Numbered from the stretch's first letter, positions 43,867-53,431 are shown. The stretch is 64,000 nt of DNA from Alphaproteobacteria bacterium (GCA_017642585.1 JAGCOR010000020.1:1-64000), one strand, 5' to 3'. The notes: generated from the sequence alone by a model not told the origin. Translations and numbers: made by a program.

Positions 43867-45621
43867 ATGTCTTTGAAAAAACTTTTTGTTATACCCGCAG
43901 CTTTGACAATCGCTTTTGGGGCTGTTAATACTGCCTCTGCAGGTGACGTTGTCAGTGCTTGTAAAGTCGTAAATGAAAGAGATCATTGGATGTTTGGATC
44001 TAAATGTGGGGCAAGAGGAGATTTAAGATGGATTTTAGGTGCCGCTGGTTTGGGAACTGGTGCCGCAATAGGTACTGCTACGGGAACTATTTTTGGCCCA
44101 TTGGGTGCTTTGGGCGGATTGGTCGCTGGTGGTTATGCTGGCGGAAGATTGGGTGGAAGAATGGCACGTCATTACAGAGCGGACGAATATATCTATTTCG
44201 ATAATGGTGACTGTATTGAATGTGATAAACACCAAGTTGGTGAAGATTGGGAATGCCCACAGGGGACAATCGTAACAAATGGTGTCGAAGTTTATAAATG
44301 TAACGTGGGATCTTTTAATGATAGCTGGGAAAAGATTGATTTGCATGTTTGCGGAGACAGTCCTGTCCAACAGGCTTCTTTGAAAAGTGATCATAGATAT
44401 AGATCGTATATCAAAGACGCAGTTACACAAAATGGTATAGAATTAAAACCAGGTGTCAGAAAATATAGTGGCGCTGCATGTATTTGGATTGAAGAAATTC
44501 CTCAGCAACAGAATCAAAATACCGATCCAACTAACAGCAATACCAACACCAATATCAATAGCAACAGTAGTAGTTCTTCTTCTAGTTCAAGTATTGGTGA
44601 TATTAACATTATTATAAATTCTTGTATAGATGCAAGTAGCGATTCACGTTGCCGTGATATGAAACAAGAACAAGATTGTGAAACACAATACAGAGGGTTC
44701 CCAGAATTGATTGCTTGTTGTATCCATGAAAAGGTTCATTTGACTACAATGCAAACAGGACGTAATTGTCAATGTACAAATCCTGAATATCAATGGGATG
44801 ACGAAAAATGGACATGTGTCAAAAAATCACAAAGACAAAATCGTCAAACTTGTGAACAAAGATATGGCGCATATCCAGAACGTTTGGCATGCTGCAAAGC
44901 TGGAAATCTGACATATTGGGAAGGTGATGTTGCAACTGGTAAATGTATCTGTGGTAACAGTAACACCAGAGTGCCAAATGGTAAGAAATGGATAAGAAAT
45001 GGAAATACGGGTTATTGCACTGATGTGACAAACCCAGATCCACATGATCCAGATCCACACAATCCGGATCCACATAATCCAGATCCACACAATCCGGATC
45101 CACACGTAAATACCAGTGTCACATGTAATTATAATTTTGGTGTCAAAGTTAAGTGCAAAAATGGCGCATCATTGGAAGCAGCACAATCTTGGAGCTTTAC
45201 ATTCAGTTCAACAGATGGCGTTTCTGTGAACCAAAATGGTATGTGTGTATTGCCTTTGACAAACAACCTTATTACTGCAAGCACATTGATGCAACGCTTC
45301 TGTGCTGAAAAAGGTAGTGTCGTTTATGACGGACCAGATGATGCCGCAGTTGAAGCAGCAAAATCAAGTTTACAATCTTTCTTCCAGACCGCTCAAAGCT
45401 CAGCCAGTGTTTGGAAGAATGCAGATGGTCAATTTAATACTGCACGTTTGGCATCAGATGCCACAGCTGGTATTGTGTTAGGTACTGTCGGTGGTATCGT
45501 ATCTGCCAAAGTTATCAAAAAGAAACAACTGGAAAAAGGTTATGATGCTTTGAATTGCACAATTGGCGGTCAAAAGATTGCTGATTGGGGTGATGAATTC
45601 CAGGTAGGTTACAGCAGATAA
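43867..45621 (+). CDS. Exported protein with glycine zippers, duplicated Cys module and NPDPH repeats
   Basis: 584 residues. Signal peptide 1-25 (ending TASAG). A glycine-zipper hydrophobic segment (about 56-98) resembles membrane-inserting zippers of envelope proteins. Then come Cys pairs, an Asn/Ser low-complexity run (about 222-242), and two copies of one Cys module at residues 271-317 and 329-384: CE-x2-Y-x2-[FY]-P-E-x2-ACC, then C-x-C and a final Cys. Five NPDPH-type repeats follow at 389-413, then a C-terminal domain with a second Gly-rich helix (TAGIVLGTVGGIVSAKV). Probably envelope-associated; function unknown. It has its own promoter and terminator. Confidence 0.82.
   Translation: MSLKKLFVIPAALTIAFGAVNTASAGDVVSACKVVNERDHWMFGSKCGARGDLRWILGAAGLGTGAAIGTATGTIFGPLGALGGLVAGGYAGGRLGGRMARHYRADEYIYFDNGDCIECDKHQVGEDWECPQGTIVTNGVEVYKCNVGSFNDSWEKIDLHVCGDSPVQQASLKSDHRYRSYIKDAVTQNGIELKPGVRKYSGAACIWIEEIPQQQNQNTDPTNSNTNTNINSNSSSSSSSSSIGDINIIINSCIDASSDSRCRDMKQEQDCETQYRGFPELIACCIHEKVHLTTMQTGRNCQCTNPEYQWDDEKWTCVKKSQRQNRQTCEQRYGAYPERLACCKAGNLTYWEGDVATGKCICGNSNTRVPNGKKWIRNGNTGYCTDVTNPDPHDPDPHNPDPHNPDPHNPDPHVNTSVTCNYNFGVKVKCKNGASLEAAQSWSFTFSSTDGVSVNQNGMCVLPLTNNLITASTLMQRFCAEKGSVVYDGPDDAAVEAAKSSLQSFFQTAQSSASVWKNADGQFNTARLASDATAGIVLGTVGGIVSAKVIKKKQLEKGYDALNCTIGGQKIADWGDEFQVGYSR
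45031..45105 (+). repeat. Five tandem 15-bp repeats encoding NPDPH
   Basis: Five consecutive 15-bp units of the type AATCCAGATCCACAC, differing mostly by synonymous or single changes, encode N/D-P-D-P-H. Near-identity of neighbouring units implies recent slippage or recombination, and length variation between strains is likely. Confidence 0.9.
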
Positions 45622-45628
45622 TCAAAAT

Positions 45629-45655
45629 AAAAAACCCGCGATTGCGGGTTTTTTT
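45629..45655 (+). terminator. Rho-independent terminator
   Basis: AAAACCCGC / GCGGGTTTT with loop GATT and a T tract, 9 nt after the stop. Confidence 0.9.
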
Positions 45656-45692
45656 ATTGCATATAAAAAAAATTAGATTACAATTATGTATT

Positions 45693-45758
45693 ATGATTAA
45701 ACAATTTGTATTTTTTACAAATATCTTGCATCACGCCCGCATGGGTGTGTGTTTCTAG
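45693..45758 (+). promoter_or_regulatory. hisS leader with 21-codon ORF and hairpins
   Basis: In the 190-nt region before hisS, an ATG at 45693 opens a 21-codon frame containing adjacent His codons (...NILHHARMGVCF, stop TAG). The His codons enter a hairpin CACGCCC-GCAT-GGGTGTG (45732-45749). A second hairpin, ACTGTT/AACAGT, lies near 45784-45801. This could be a translational or attenuation leader, but two His codons are few and no ribosome site is evident. The remaining leader is AT-rich without other features. Confidence 0.3.
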
Positions 45759-45842
45759 CGTCTATATATTTTTATGTGCAATAACTGTTTATAATAACAG
45801 TATTTAAGATTTAACCATTTAATTAACCATAGGAATAAAAAA

Positions 45843-47141
45843 ATGGATTTAAAACCAACAAAACCTTTGTCGGGTTTCATAGAATTACTACCGGCACAAC
45901 AACGTTGCTTTGACGAATGTTCATACCGTATGTTGAATGTGTTGCGCGAATGTGGTTTTTCAATGCTGGATTTGCCGGCCATTGAACGCGCAGAGGTATT
46001 GACAGACAAAGATAACTGGGATGAAATCGAAACACAAATGTTTCTGTTTCAATACGGCGATACAAAAATGGGATTGCGCTATGACGGAACGGTTGGACTG
46101 TCGCGCTATGTCGCTGGTCATTTGAATGATTTGACTTTCCCTTTTCGTGCCAGCCAATTTTCAAAACGTTACCGCGGGGAACGTCGTCAACGTGGTCGTT
46201 ATCGCGAATTTTATCAAATGGACATGGATATTATGGGTATCAATACTCTGTCCACAAATTATGATGCAGAAATTATCTCTGTGATTCAACGCACTTTGAA
46301 TTCTGTATCTGAATTTATCGGCGATAATTATGTCCGCATTGGCAGTCGTCCTTTCTGGGATGCGTTGTTCGATTGGTTGGAAATGGACGCAGAACAAAAG
46401 AAAGCGGTTTTCGTTTTGATTGATAAAAAAGACAAAATGGAACCTGCTGAATTTGTTGCGGGCATTGCAGATACTTTGAATAACCCTGAAAAAGAACAGG
46501 CAATACATTCTGTTTTCGAAAACGGGTATGACGGATTACAAAATAAAACACCGGCTTTGGATTCTGCGATTGCAGAGATAAATGGATTTATGCAAACTTT
46601 GTCCGTGATGGGCGTAAAAAATGCAAAAATCGATTTGTCTGTGACACGCGGTTTGGCTTATTATACCGGTTTGGTATTTGAATTTGGATTAACAAATTAT
46701 CCAGAATTGGGTACCGCGGCCGGCGGTGGCAGATATGCTGATTTGGTTGGTAAATTTTCCAAAACCAAAATTATCGGTGTTGGCGCTGCTATCGGTTTTT
46801 CCAGAATATTTGTCGCTTTGATGGAAATGGGCAAAATTGATTTATCTCGTTTTGAATCTGGTACTGATGTTGCAGTATTGGTCATGGGCGATAAAAACGT
46901 GCCATATGCTATGTCTGTGTTGAACACTTTAAGAGATGAAAAAATTCCATCTGTGGCATATTTAGATACCGATAAAAAATTCAAAAACCAAATTGAATAT
47001 GCTGATAAAATCATGGCGAAATTCAGCATGATTATCGGTGATGACGAAGTTGCAGGCAACAAAGTTGCCCTTAAAAATATGGCATCAGGTAATCAAGAAA
47101 TTTTGTCTGTGGCAGATGCTATCAAAGTCATCAGGGGTTAA
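45843..47141 (+). CDS. hisS: Histidyl-tRNA synthetase
   Basis: 432 residues. Class II motif 2 reads [20 protein letters not shown], the histidine-binding block is [13 protein letters not shown], and motif 3 is [10 protein letters not shown] with [10 protein letters not shown]. The C-terminal anticodon-binding domain is present (about 345-432, [25 protein letters not shown]). It charges tRNA-His. prfA follows after 2 nt, so the two are co-transcribed. Confidence 0.95.
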   Translation: MDLKPTKPLSGFIELLPAQQRCFDECSYRMLNVLRECGFSMLDLPAIERAEVLTDKDNWDEIETQMFLFQYGDTKMGLRYDGTVGLSRYVAGHLNDLTFPFRASQFSKRYRGERRQRGRYREFYQMDMDIMGINTLSTNYDAEIISVIQRTLNSVSEFIGDNYVRIGSRPFWDALFDWLEMDAEQKKAVFVLIDKKDKMEPAEFVAGIADTLNNPEKEQAIHSVFENGYDGLQNKTPALDSAIAEINGFMQTLSVMGVKNAKIDLSVTRGLAYYTGLVFEFGLTNYPELGTAAGGGRYADLVGKFSKTKIIGVGAAIGFSRIFVALMEMGKIDLSRFESGTDVAVLVMGDKNVPYAMSVLNTLRDEKIPSVAYLDTDKKFKNQIEYADKIMAKFSMIIGDDEVAGNKVALKNMASGNQEILSVADAIKVIRG

Positions 47142-47143
47142 TC

Positions 47144-48208
47144 ATGATTATTGAACAAAAATTACGCGATATTCAAACACGCGCAAAAGATATTGAAACC
47201 AAAATGAATTCTGGGGAAATTTCTGGCGATGAATTAACAAGATTGTCAAAAGAATATTCCCAGATGTCAGAGGTTTTGCCACTGATAGATAAATATTTGC
47301 AAACCCAACAGGGCATCAAAGACGCAACAGAAATGTTGAACGATCCTGAATTAAAATCTATCGCGGCAGAACAATTGGACGAATTGAATCATGTGTTGCC
47401 TGATTTGGAACGTGATTTACAGATTGCGTTGTTGCCACGTGATGACGCGGACGATAACAGTGTTATTATGGAAATTCGTGCAGGGGTAGGTGGCGAAGAA
47501 TCTGCGCTGTTCGCAGGTGATTTGTTCAATCAATATAAATCTTATGCGTTGCGTCATGGGTGGAAAATTGAAATCATCGAAGAAAATGCAACTTCGCTTC
47601 GCGGATACAAAGAAATCATTTTCAAAATCGACGGTGTGGGTGCATATGCGCGTATGAAATTTGAATCTGGAATTCATCGTGTTCAACGTGTTCCTGAAAC
47701 AGAAGCGGCAGGTCGTATTCATACATCTGCTGCGTCTGTTGCTGTGATGCCAGAAGCAAAAGATATCGACGTTGTTATCGAAGATAAAGATATTCGTATT
47801 GATGTTTATCGTGCTTCCGGGGCAGGTGGACAACACGTTAACAAAACAGATTCTGCGATTCGTATAACCCATTTTCCAACAGGTATTGTTGTAACATGTC
47901 AAAACGAACGTTCCCAATTGCAAAACAAAGCAACCGCAATGGCTGTGTTGCGTTCCCGTTTGTATGAAAAACAACGCAACGAACAAATGAACGCTTCGAA
48001 CGCATCTCGTCGCAGTATGGTTGGATCTGGTGATCGCAGCGAAAAAATCAGAACCTATAATTTCCCAGAACAACGCGTAACCGATCATCGTATCAAATTA
48101 ACTTTGTATAAATTGGACGATATTTTGGCGGGTGGCGAAGGTCTGGATGAAATGATAGATGCCTTGATTTCCGCCGACCAATTGGAAAGATTGGCAATGA
48201 TGGAATAA
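47144..48208 (+). CDS. prfA: Peptide chain release factor 1
   Basis: 354 residues. The peptidyl-hydrolysis GGQ is in [18 protein letters not shown], and the PxT anticodon-mimic is PET in [19 protein letters not shown], identifying RF1 (UAA/UAG) rather than RF2. The N-terminal helical domain is coiled. prmC often follows prfA; here an unknown gene follows instead. Confidence 0.96.
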   Translation: MIIEQKLRDIQTRAKDIETKMNSGEISGDELTRLSKEYSQMSEVLPLIDKYLQTQQGIKDATEMLNDPELKSIAAEQLDELNHVLPDLERDLQIALLPRDDADDNSVIMEIRAGVGGEESALFAGDLFNQYKSYALRHGWKIEIIEENATSLRGYKEIIFKIDGVGAYARMKFESGIHRVQRVPETEAAGRIHTSAASVAVMPEAKDIDVVIEDKDIRIDVYRASGAGGQHVNKTDSAIRITHFPTGIVVTCQNERSQLQNKATAMAVLRSRLYEKQRNEQMNASNASRRSMVGSGDRSEKIRTYNFPEQRVTDHRIKLTLYKLDDILAGGEGLDEMIDALISADQLERLAMME

Positions 48209-48278
48209 TGTTTTTTGTTTGACAAATTATAGAATCAGTGTTATTTCTTGGTTAATGTTTTAACCAAAGGCATTGTTC

Positions 48279-49394
48279 ATGATAGACAGAACCACATTTT
48301 TGACGTACAGCAAAGAAGAATACAAAGAATATCTGTTTCCAGACAAAAAAGAATTTTATCGTTTTCGTGATATGTTTTTAGCATGTAAAGCGATTTCATT
48401 TTGTCGCACTAATGAAATGGTTGGCTGGGTAAATCCAAAGACAGTTCAATTTTGTGATTTGTATAAAAAAGAAATTACGAATAGTATTGAAGAATTCCAG
48501 GGCGTTCGTGAAAAATATGGCTATTTATTGCCAATGCGCCAAATGCGTGATAATTTGGAATTTCAGAAAAAATTTAAAGAACATACAGAATATCTGGCAA
48601 ATATAATGCGCAATTGTATCGTGGATTATAATCCTGCTGAAAAAGTATTAAGTGAACCAGAAATTTGTTTTGTGTTATATAGTCATCCTGAATTGGTTAA
48701 GTATGTCAAGAAACAAACACGCGATATGCAAGAAATTCTGTTCAAGAAAGGCAAAGCACGTTATGTCAAAAATCCAGATTCATCAATTTTGCGTAATGCT
48801 AATGCAAATACGGTGCAATCTGTGCCTTTTAATCAACGCGATATTGATTTTGAAGTCAGCGCGGTTATGGACGGCAAATTACCAATCAAAGATATTCATT
48901 TCAAAAAATTACCAGAATATCTTACGAAACATATCAATACAATACCAAGTTACCGTTTTGATACATTGGTTAAAGGAATCGAAGAATTAGGTGTTCCAAC
49001 CTTTGGGGAAAATGTTATGGAACAAATGCGGCTGTTGTTTGTTGAACACGAAGATCCTTTTTATGACACGGGTTGTTGTAAATGGGGCACTGAACCTGTT
49101 TTGACATATATGAAGAACCCATCTAAGAAAGTCAAAGAAGCCAGTGTCAGAAAAAATCCGTATTCGGTTGGGGTTATAAAATATCAATATGATGCAATTC
49201 AAGATTTGGCATTGCACAGATGTAAAGAATTGCACGATGTATACTTTAATACTTGGAAAAACTCTTGGCATTATAACGATGACAGAGAAAATCCTTGGAA
49301 TTTGTTGGTGTTGTGGGAATGTATGATAAAAAATCCATCTGTAAAGATTCAAAAAATTTATAAAGAACTGACAGGGGACAAACAATATTGGTAA
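48279..49394 (+). CDS. Unknown 371-residue protein
   Basis: The ATG at 48279 follows AAAGG at a good distance; an upstream TTG frame is unlikely. TTGACA at 48219 may be part of its promoter. Soluble, no signal peptide, rich in Lys, Tyr and Phe, with a Cys pair CCKWG near residue 265 and Trp-rich C-terminus (NTWKNSWHYNDDRENPW). No motif of a known family was recognised. It is a single gene ending at a bidirectional terminator. Confidence 0.7.
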   Translation: MIDRTTFLTYSKEEYKEYLFPDKKEFYRFRDMFLACKAISFCRTNEMVGWVNPKTVQFCDLYKKEITNSIEEFQGVREKYGYLLPMRQMRDNLEFQKKFKEHTEYLANIMRNCIVDYNPAEKVLSEPEICFVLYSHPELVKYVKKQTRDMQEILFKKGKARYVKNPDSSILRNANANTVQSVPFNQRDIDFEVSAVMDGKLPIKDIHFKKLPEYLTKHINTIPSYRFDTLVKGIEELGVPTFGENVMEQMRLLFVEHEDPFYDTGCCKWGTEPVLTYMKNPSKKVKEASVRKNPYSVGVIKYQYDAIQDLALHRCKELHDVYFNTWKNSWHYNDDRENPWNLLVLWECMIKNPSVKIQKIYKELTGDKQYW

Positions 49395-49397
49395 AAA

Positions 49398-49424
49398 AAA
49401 ACGACCCGTTCGGGTCGTTTTTGT
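49398..49424. terminator. Bidirectional terminator
   Basis: AAAACGACCC / GGGTCGTTTT with loop GTTC, between the unknown gene and the convergent barrel gene. Confidence 0.9.
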
Positions 49425-49425
49425 T

Positions 49426-50433
49426 TTAGAATAAATATTTCGCTTTTATATTGCCGGCCCATCCATCAAATCCGCCGATTTGTTTTTGAATCGCGCCAGT
49501 AAATGTAAAGTTTTTGTAATTATATTCCACGTCTGTGCTGATTTGGGTGTAATCATCAACAGATATGCCATCCATGGCGATATTGTTTATATAAATATCA
49601 TTTGAGTTATTAAATGTTGCAACATATTTCACAGACATTGCACCATACCAATCGTCTATAATATGTTTTACAAATCTGGCCGATGGGGCAACATTCAAGA
49701 ACATAGAATTTTTAGATGTAACCGTTTGTCCGCCAATGTATAAATCATCCGATGAAACCCATGTATATCCCGCATAGATACCCGGTTGAAAATATAATGT
49801 GTTGTCTATTTTGAATTTTACATGTGCATCCATTGCAACATTAAACCATGCGTTGTTAAAATTGATGTGTTCTTGTTTGTTATTCACAGAACCATTGTTT
49901 AACATCAGGCCTGCATCAAATTGTTTGTAATTATATTTGGCAAATATTCCCAATGAATTTCCGTATGTATCTGTTCCTGCTGTATTTCCGCTGATTCCTG
50001 CAACAAAAGCACCGAAAGATAAATCACCATATTTCAAATTTAAATCTTTTGTTGTTGTACCAAATCCAAATAAATTATATCTGGTTCTGGCAGATCTGTG
50101 ATTTGAATAATGGACATTTGCATTTATATGTTTGGCGTCAATCCAGACGCCTTTTAATAATTGTCCTTTTTGGGAATGACTGGCCAATATGGCGGAATTA
50201 TCAAAACCATCGCCACCATATTCGTTCAACCGATTCATAGTCCCATATTCATTTATTCTTTTGAAAAAATCAGATAACCTATCAGAATTATGTGTAAATG
50301 ACATAATTTGTTCCGACAGCATATTTATATCTATAGCAGATGCATTGTTAACCCACACAGGTGTCGCATTTGCAGAACATACGAATACAGATGTTAACAA
50401 AAAAGCAGTTGCAAAGATTTTTTGATTGGACAT
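49426..50433 (-). CDS. Autotransporter-type outer-membrane barrel protein
   Basis: 335 residues: signal peptide (1-23, ending SANA), a short helical stretch (about 35-70), then about 250 residues of alternating strands of autotransporter-barrel character, ending NIKAKYLF with terminal Phe. There is essentially no passenger, so it is either a stand-alone barrel or a truncated autotransporter. AAGAGAA precedes the start. Its divergent neighbour is aroK. Confidence 0.8.
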   Translation of the reverse strand: MSNQKIFATAFLLTSVFVCSANATPVWVNNASAIDINMLSEQIMSFTHNSDRLSDFFKRINEYGTMNRLNEYGGDGFDNSAILASHSQKGQLLKGVWIDAKHINANVHYSNHRSARTRYNLFGFGTTTKDLNLKYGDLSFGAFVAGISGNTAGTDTYGNSLGIFAKYNYKQFDAGLMLNNGSVNNKQEHINFNNAWFNVAMDAHVKFKIDNTLYFQPGIYAGYTWVSSDDLYIGGQTVTSKNSMFLNVAPSARFVKHIIDDWYGAMSVKYVATFNNSNDIYINNIAMDGISVDDYTQISTDVEYNYKNFTFTGAIQKQIGGFDGWAGNIKAKYLF

Positions 50434-50538
50434 ATTAAATTCTCTTTTTTCTTGGTTATATGTGTATTATATCACATTTTTATGACTTTTATGAAATTTT
50501 TATTGTCAGCTTTATTATTTTTATATACAATGATTTGC

Positions 50539-51102
50539 ATGAGAACAAAGATAAAAATAGAGTTGGATAAACCTATTGTTATGGTTGGTTTAATGGGGGC
50601 AGGCAAGACCAGTGTCGGTCGTGCATTGGCCAGAAATCTTGGTATTCCATTTGTTGATTCTGATAAAGAAATTGAAAAAGCTGCGGGGTGCAGTGTCGTT
50701 GATATTTTTGCCATGTATGGTGAAAAAGAATTTAGACGCGTGGAAGAAAAAGTTATTGAACGGTTAATCGAAACACCACCTTTGGTCAAAGTGATATCAA
50801 CGGGTGAGGGTGCATTTATAACTGACGCTGTGCGTGAAATGGTTTTGAACAAAGCATTATCTGTTTGGTTGCGCGCAGATTTGGAATTGTTGGTTAAACG
50901 GACTAATTTCAGACAGACCCGTCCACAGTTATTAAACACAAACAGTCGTGAAATATTGGCCCAGTTAATCAAAGAAAGATATGATACATATGCTTTGGCA
51001 AATATCATGGTTGAAACAAGAGATGAGAATATTCATAAAACTTTGAATAAAGTTTTAGGTGCAATTGAACAATACAAACAAAACAAGGAGACAAAAAAAT
51101 GA
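50539..51102 (+). CDS. aroK: Shikimate kinase
   Basis: 187 residues from the ATG at 50539. Starts at 50530 and 50482 are possible, but the latter would add a hydrophobic N-terminus not expected in this cytosolic enzyme. The P-loop is GLMGAGKTSVGR, the shikimate-binding Asp is in PFVDSDKEIE, Arg in GEKEFRRVE, and the lid in FRQTRPQLL; ERYDTYALANIMVET closes the domain. The usual GGG motif reads STGEGAF, with Glu in the middle position. It makes shikimate 3-phosphate for aromatic amino acids. The stop overlaps mscL (ATGA). Confidence 0.9.
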   Translation: MRTKIKIELDKPIVMVGLMGAGKTSVGRALARNLGIPFVDSDKEIEKAAGCSVVDIFAMYGEKEFRRVEEKVIERLIETPPLVKVISTGEGAFITDAVREMVLNKALSVWLRADLELLVKRTNFRQTRPQLLNTNSREILAQLIKERYDTYALANIMVETRDENIHKTLNKVLGAIEQYKQNKETKK

Positions 51103-51758
51103 AACTGTTATCAGAATTTAAAACATTTATAAGCAGAGGTAACGCAATCGATATGGCTGTTGGTATCATCGTAGGTTCTGTGATGACCAGCGTTGTTAAT
51201 TCTTTGGTTAAAGATATTATCATGCCACCAATAGGATTGTTAATCGGCGGAATTGATTTTTCTCAATGGTTCTTTGTTTTGGGTGGGGGCGAAGCTGGCG
51301 CAACATATACAACTATGGCGGCAGCCCAGGCAGCAGGTGCGACCACTTTGAATTTGGGAACATTTTTGAATACGGTTGTCAGTTTCTTGATAACAATGTT
51401 TGCTATATTTATCTTTGTAAAGATTGTTAATTCGGCACGTGCAAAACAACCTGTGAAAACAAGAGCATGTCCATATTGCCAACAATCTATCAGCAAATTG
51501 GCTACTAAATGCCCATATTGTTGTTCTGATGTTCAACCTGAACAAATAGAATCTGTTGTTGAACCAGAATTGTACAAGAAAGTAAAAGGTTTGATTTTGA
51601 AAGATAAGAAGCCTTCTATTTCTTATATTCAACGTCGTTTGGGTATCGGTTATAACAAAGCTGCAAACATGATGGATAAAATGGAAGCTGATGGAACCGT
51701 CAGTGCGCCAGATTCCACAGGTCAGCGCAAGATTTTAAGCAAGAAAAAATCTAAATAA
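51099..51758 (+). CDS. mscL: MscL channel fused to zinc ribbon and FtsK-gamma-like winged helix
   Basis: 219 residues, one uninterrupted frame overlapping aroK by 4 nt (ATGA). Residues 1-115 are MscL: EFKTFISRGNAIDMAVGIIVG with TM1 (about 16-43), a Gly-rich periplasmic loop and TM2 (about 87-112). A zinc ribbon follows, C124-x2-C127...C138-x2-C141. Residues about 155-212 read as the FtsK gamma winged helix: PSISYIQRRLGIGYNKAANM, MDKMEADGTVSAPDSTGQRKIL. MscL opens under membrane tension to release solutes, and FtsK gamma binds KOPS DNA and XerD. Both C-terminal domains would face the cytoplasm. DNA or protein binding by the channel pentamer is inference. Confidence 0.9.
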   Translation: MKLLSEFKTFISRGNAIDMAVGIIVGSVMTSVVNSLVKDIIMPPIGLLIGGIDFSQWFFVLGGGEAGATYTTMAAAQAAGATTLNLGTFLNTVVSFLITMFAIFIFVKIVNSARAKQPVKTRACPYCQQSISKLATKCPYCCSDVQPEQIESVVEPELYKKVKGLILKDKKPSISYIQRRLGIGYNKAANMMDKMEADGTVSAPDSTGQRKILSKKKSK

Positions 51759-51778
51759 AATAAATCCAAAGAATAATA

Positions 51779-51806
51779 AAAAACGCCCAAAAATAGGGCG
51801 TTTTTA
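51779..51806. terminator. Bidirectional terminator
   Basis: AAAAACGCCC / GGGCGTTTTT with loop AAAAATA, between mscL and the convergent MFS gene. Confidence 0.9.
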
Positions 51807-53021
51807 TTTCAAATATTTTTTCACTTTGTTTAACGACCAGAATAATAATGCAGTCATAAGTAATGTGAAAATCATTGTTGGTTCCATTCCAAAATTATCC
51901 AACAATAATTTCGCACATGATAACATTACTGCACCAAACACAGTTCCAACCATTGCACGCGTTGATAATACTGTGCCACGTTCTTTTGAATCTATGTCGT
52001 GGTGAATCAAAGTGTTATATTGCAGATTATTTAATATTCTGATTGCCGGAACAATCGCCATAATTGCACAGGCGGGATAAATAATCATCATGTTCGTTGT
52101 ATTTAATACAATCAATGTTAATACTGCGCCCAAAATGATAGAAAATATCGTCAATAAAGATACTGTCTTTTCGCCCAATTTTGCGCAAATTTTATATGCG
52201 AATTTTGAAAAAACAATGCACGAAAATTGATTGATGCCGAAATATACGCCGAACAGAGCCAGTGGAATATGGGCTGATTCCATAACTGGCTGTAATATCC
52301 ATAACAAAATGATTGTAAATCCGCCAAACAGGGCCGGAAACAATATAAAATTGCGTAATTTTGGATTTTTCAAAGTGTTATATGTAATACCAACTACATC
52401 GGCTATGTCCGATTTGTTCTTTGCTTTTTTGCGTTTAACTTCGGTCAATTCCGGGATAAACAATAACAGCCCAATTGTTATGAGACAAAGCAGGGCTTCT
52501 GTCCATAAAATCGCGGAACCACCGATAATTGGAAATAAAATTCCACCCAATATGGCTGCACTAAAAGATGCTGCTTGGCTGTAAGTGGTAATAGAGCCAA
52601 ATTCTTTCAAGAAATTTTTTTGTGCATTATCGCGTTTTAATAAATCGTATGTGTATGCTTCCAAAGTGCCAGAGAACAGGGCGCTGGCAACCCCTAAAAT
52701 TGCTTCACCCAATACGATTTGCCAAAAACCATAAGCCATTGCCAATGTGGCATAACCAAACATATGGACAATTACACCCAGAATTAAAATGCGCCGGCGG
52801 GAAAATCTGTCCGATAAATAGCCAGACGGTATTTCAAACAAGAACGCAGAAACGCGGAACAGGGCTTGGATAAGGAAAAAATCGCCAACTGTGATGCCTT
52901 TCTGGGTATATACCAAAACGATAACAGGGGTGATCATCATAAAGAAATTAAAAAACCAACCAAATCTTAATAAATTTAAAGTTCTTTCCACAGAGCGATG
53001 CGTATCTTTGTTTTTCTTCAT
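51804..53021 (-). CDS. Major facilitator superfamily transporter
   Basis: 405 residues with about 12 transmembrane helices and the MFS loop 2-3 motif GYLSDRFSRRRILILG. AAAAGGA precedes the start. Inner-membrane secondary transporter; no substrate-specific motif is recognisable. It stands alone at the edge of the repeat-filled gap at 53022-53819. Confidence 0.88.
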   Translation of the reverse strand: MKKNKDTHRSVERTLNLLRFGWFFNFFMMITPVIVLVYTQKGITVGDFFLIQALFRVSAFLFEIPSGYLSDRFSRRRILILGVIVHMFGYATLAMAYGFWQIVLGEAILGVASALFSGTLEAYTYDLLKRDNAQKNFLKEFGSITTYSQAASFSAAILGGILFPIIGGSAILWTEALLCLITIGLLLFIPELTEVKRKKAKNKSDIADVVGITYNTLKNPKLRNFILFPALFGGFTIILLWILQPVMESAHIPLALFGVYFGINQFSCIVFSKFAYKICAKLGEKTVSLLTIFSIILGAVLTLIVLNTTNMMIIYPACAIMAIVPAIRILNNLQYNTLIHHDIDSKERGTVLSTRAMVGTVFGAVMLSCAKLLLDNFGMEPTMIFTLLMTALLFWSLNKVKKYLK

Positions 53022-53245
53022 TTCTTTTTTCCTTTTGGCTTCAATTATATCATAATCAGGAATCTTTTTCTATATTTTCAATTTCCCCCAGGGCAGTCGA
53101 TTTTATATATTATACAAAGGCGCATAATATATATTATGTATAGTTTGGTATGTTAAAGGTGGTATAATTATGGATGTTAATATATTTGTTTTTTATATGT
53201 ATAAACAACGTGTTATATGGTTTAGATTTGAATTTTATACACACA

Positions 53246-53431
53246 AAAACAAATTCAAATAATTTTTATTTGTTTTTTATTGGCGACCAGAATTTTATAA
53301 ATCATATATTTGTATGCTCAGCTCGCTGAAAATCGATTGAATAAAAATTTTGTAAAAACAGCCCTTTTGCTGTCAGCCAGCAAAATTTCAAAAAGCATAT
53401 ATTTATATGTCCAGGTCGCTGAGAATCGATC
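53246..53431 (-). repeat. Two imperfect 93-bp tandem units
   Basis: On the minus strand, unit 1 (53431-53339) and unit 2 (53338-53246) align from their first bases; the most similar part includes GATCGATTCTCAGCG against AATCGATTTTCAGCG and AAATATATG in both. Read in one frame they encode related peptides: RFSATWTYKYMLFEILLA and RFSAS(stop)AYKYMIYKILVA. The unit length of 31 codons keeps the frame, and unit 2 has TGA where unit 1 has TGG. Confidence 0.65.

Noticed and set aside
45031-45105. CRISPR-like array at the 15-bp repeats
   Set aside because: Units are contiguous without spacers, in frame, and encode a proline-rich peptide repeat.
47417-48088. 223-codon minus-strand frame within prfA
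   Set aside because: It is fully antisense to a convincing RF1 gene, has no ribosome site, and its Cys/Phe/His-rich composition is typical of a shadow frame.
50422-50538. Hydrophobic N-terminal extension of shikimate kinase
   Set aside because: The family is cytosolic and starts just before the P-loop; the extension spans the divergent promoter region.
53246-53338. UGA read as Trp (unit 2 of the repeat has TGA where unit 1 has TGG)
   Set aside because: Several intact genes (dus, aroK, bactofilin, the sugar aminotransferase) end at TGA at normal family length, so UGA is a stop here; unit 2 is better explained by decay.
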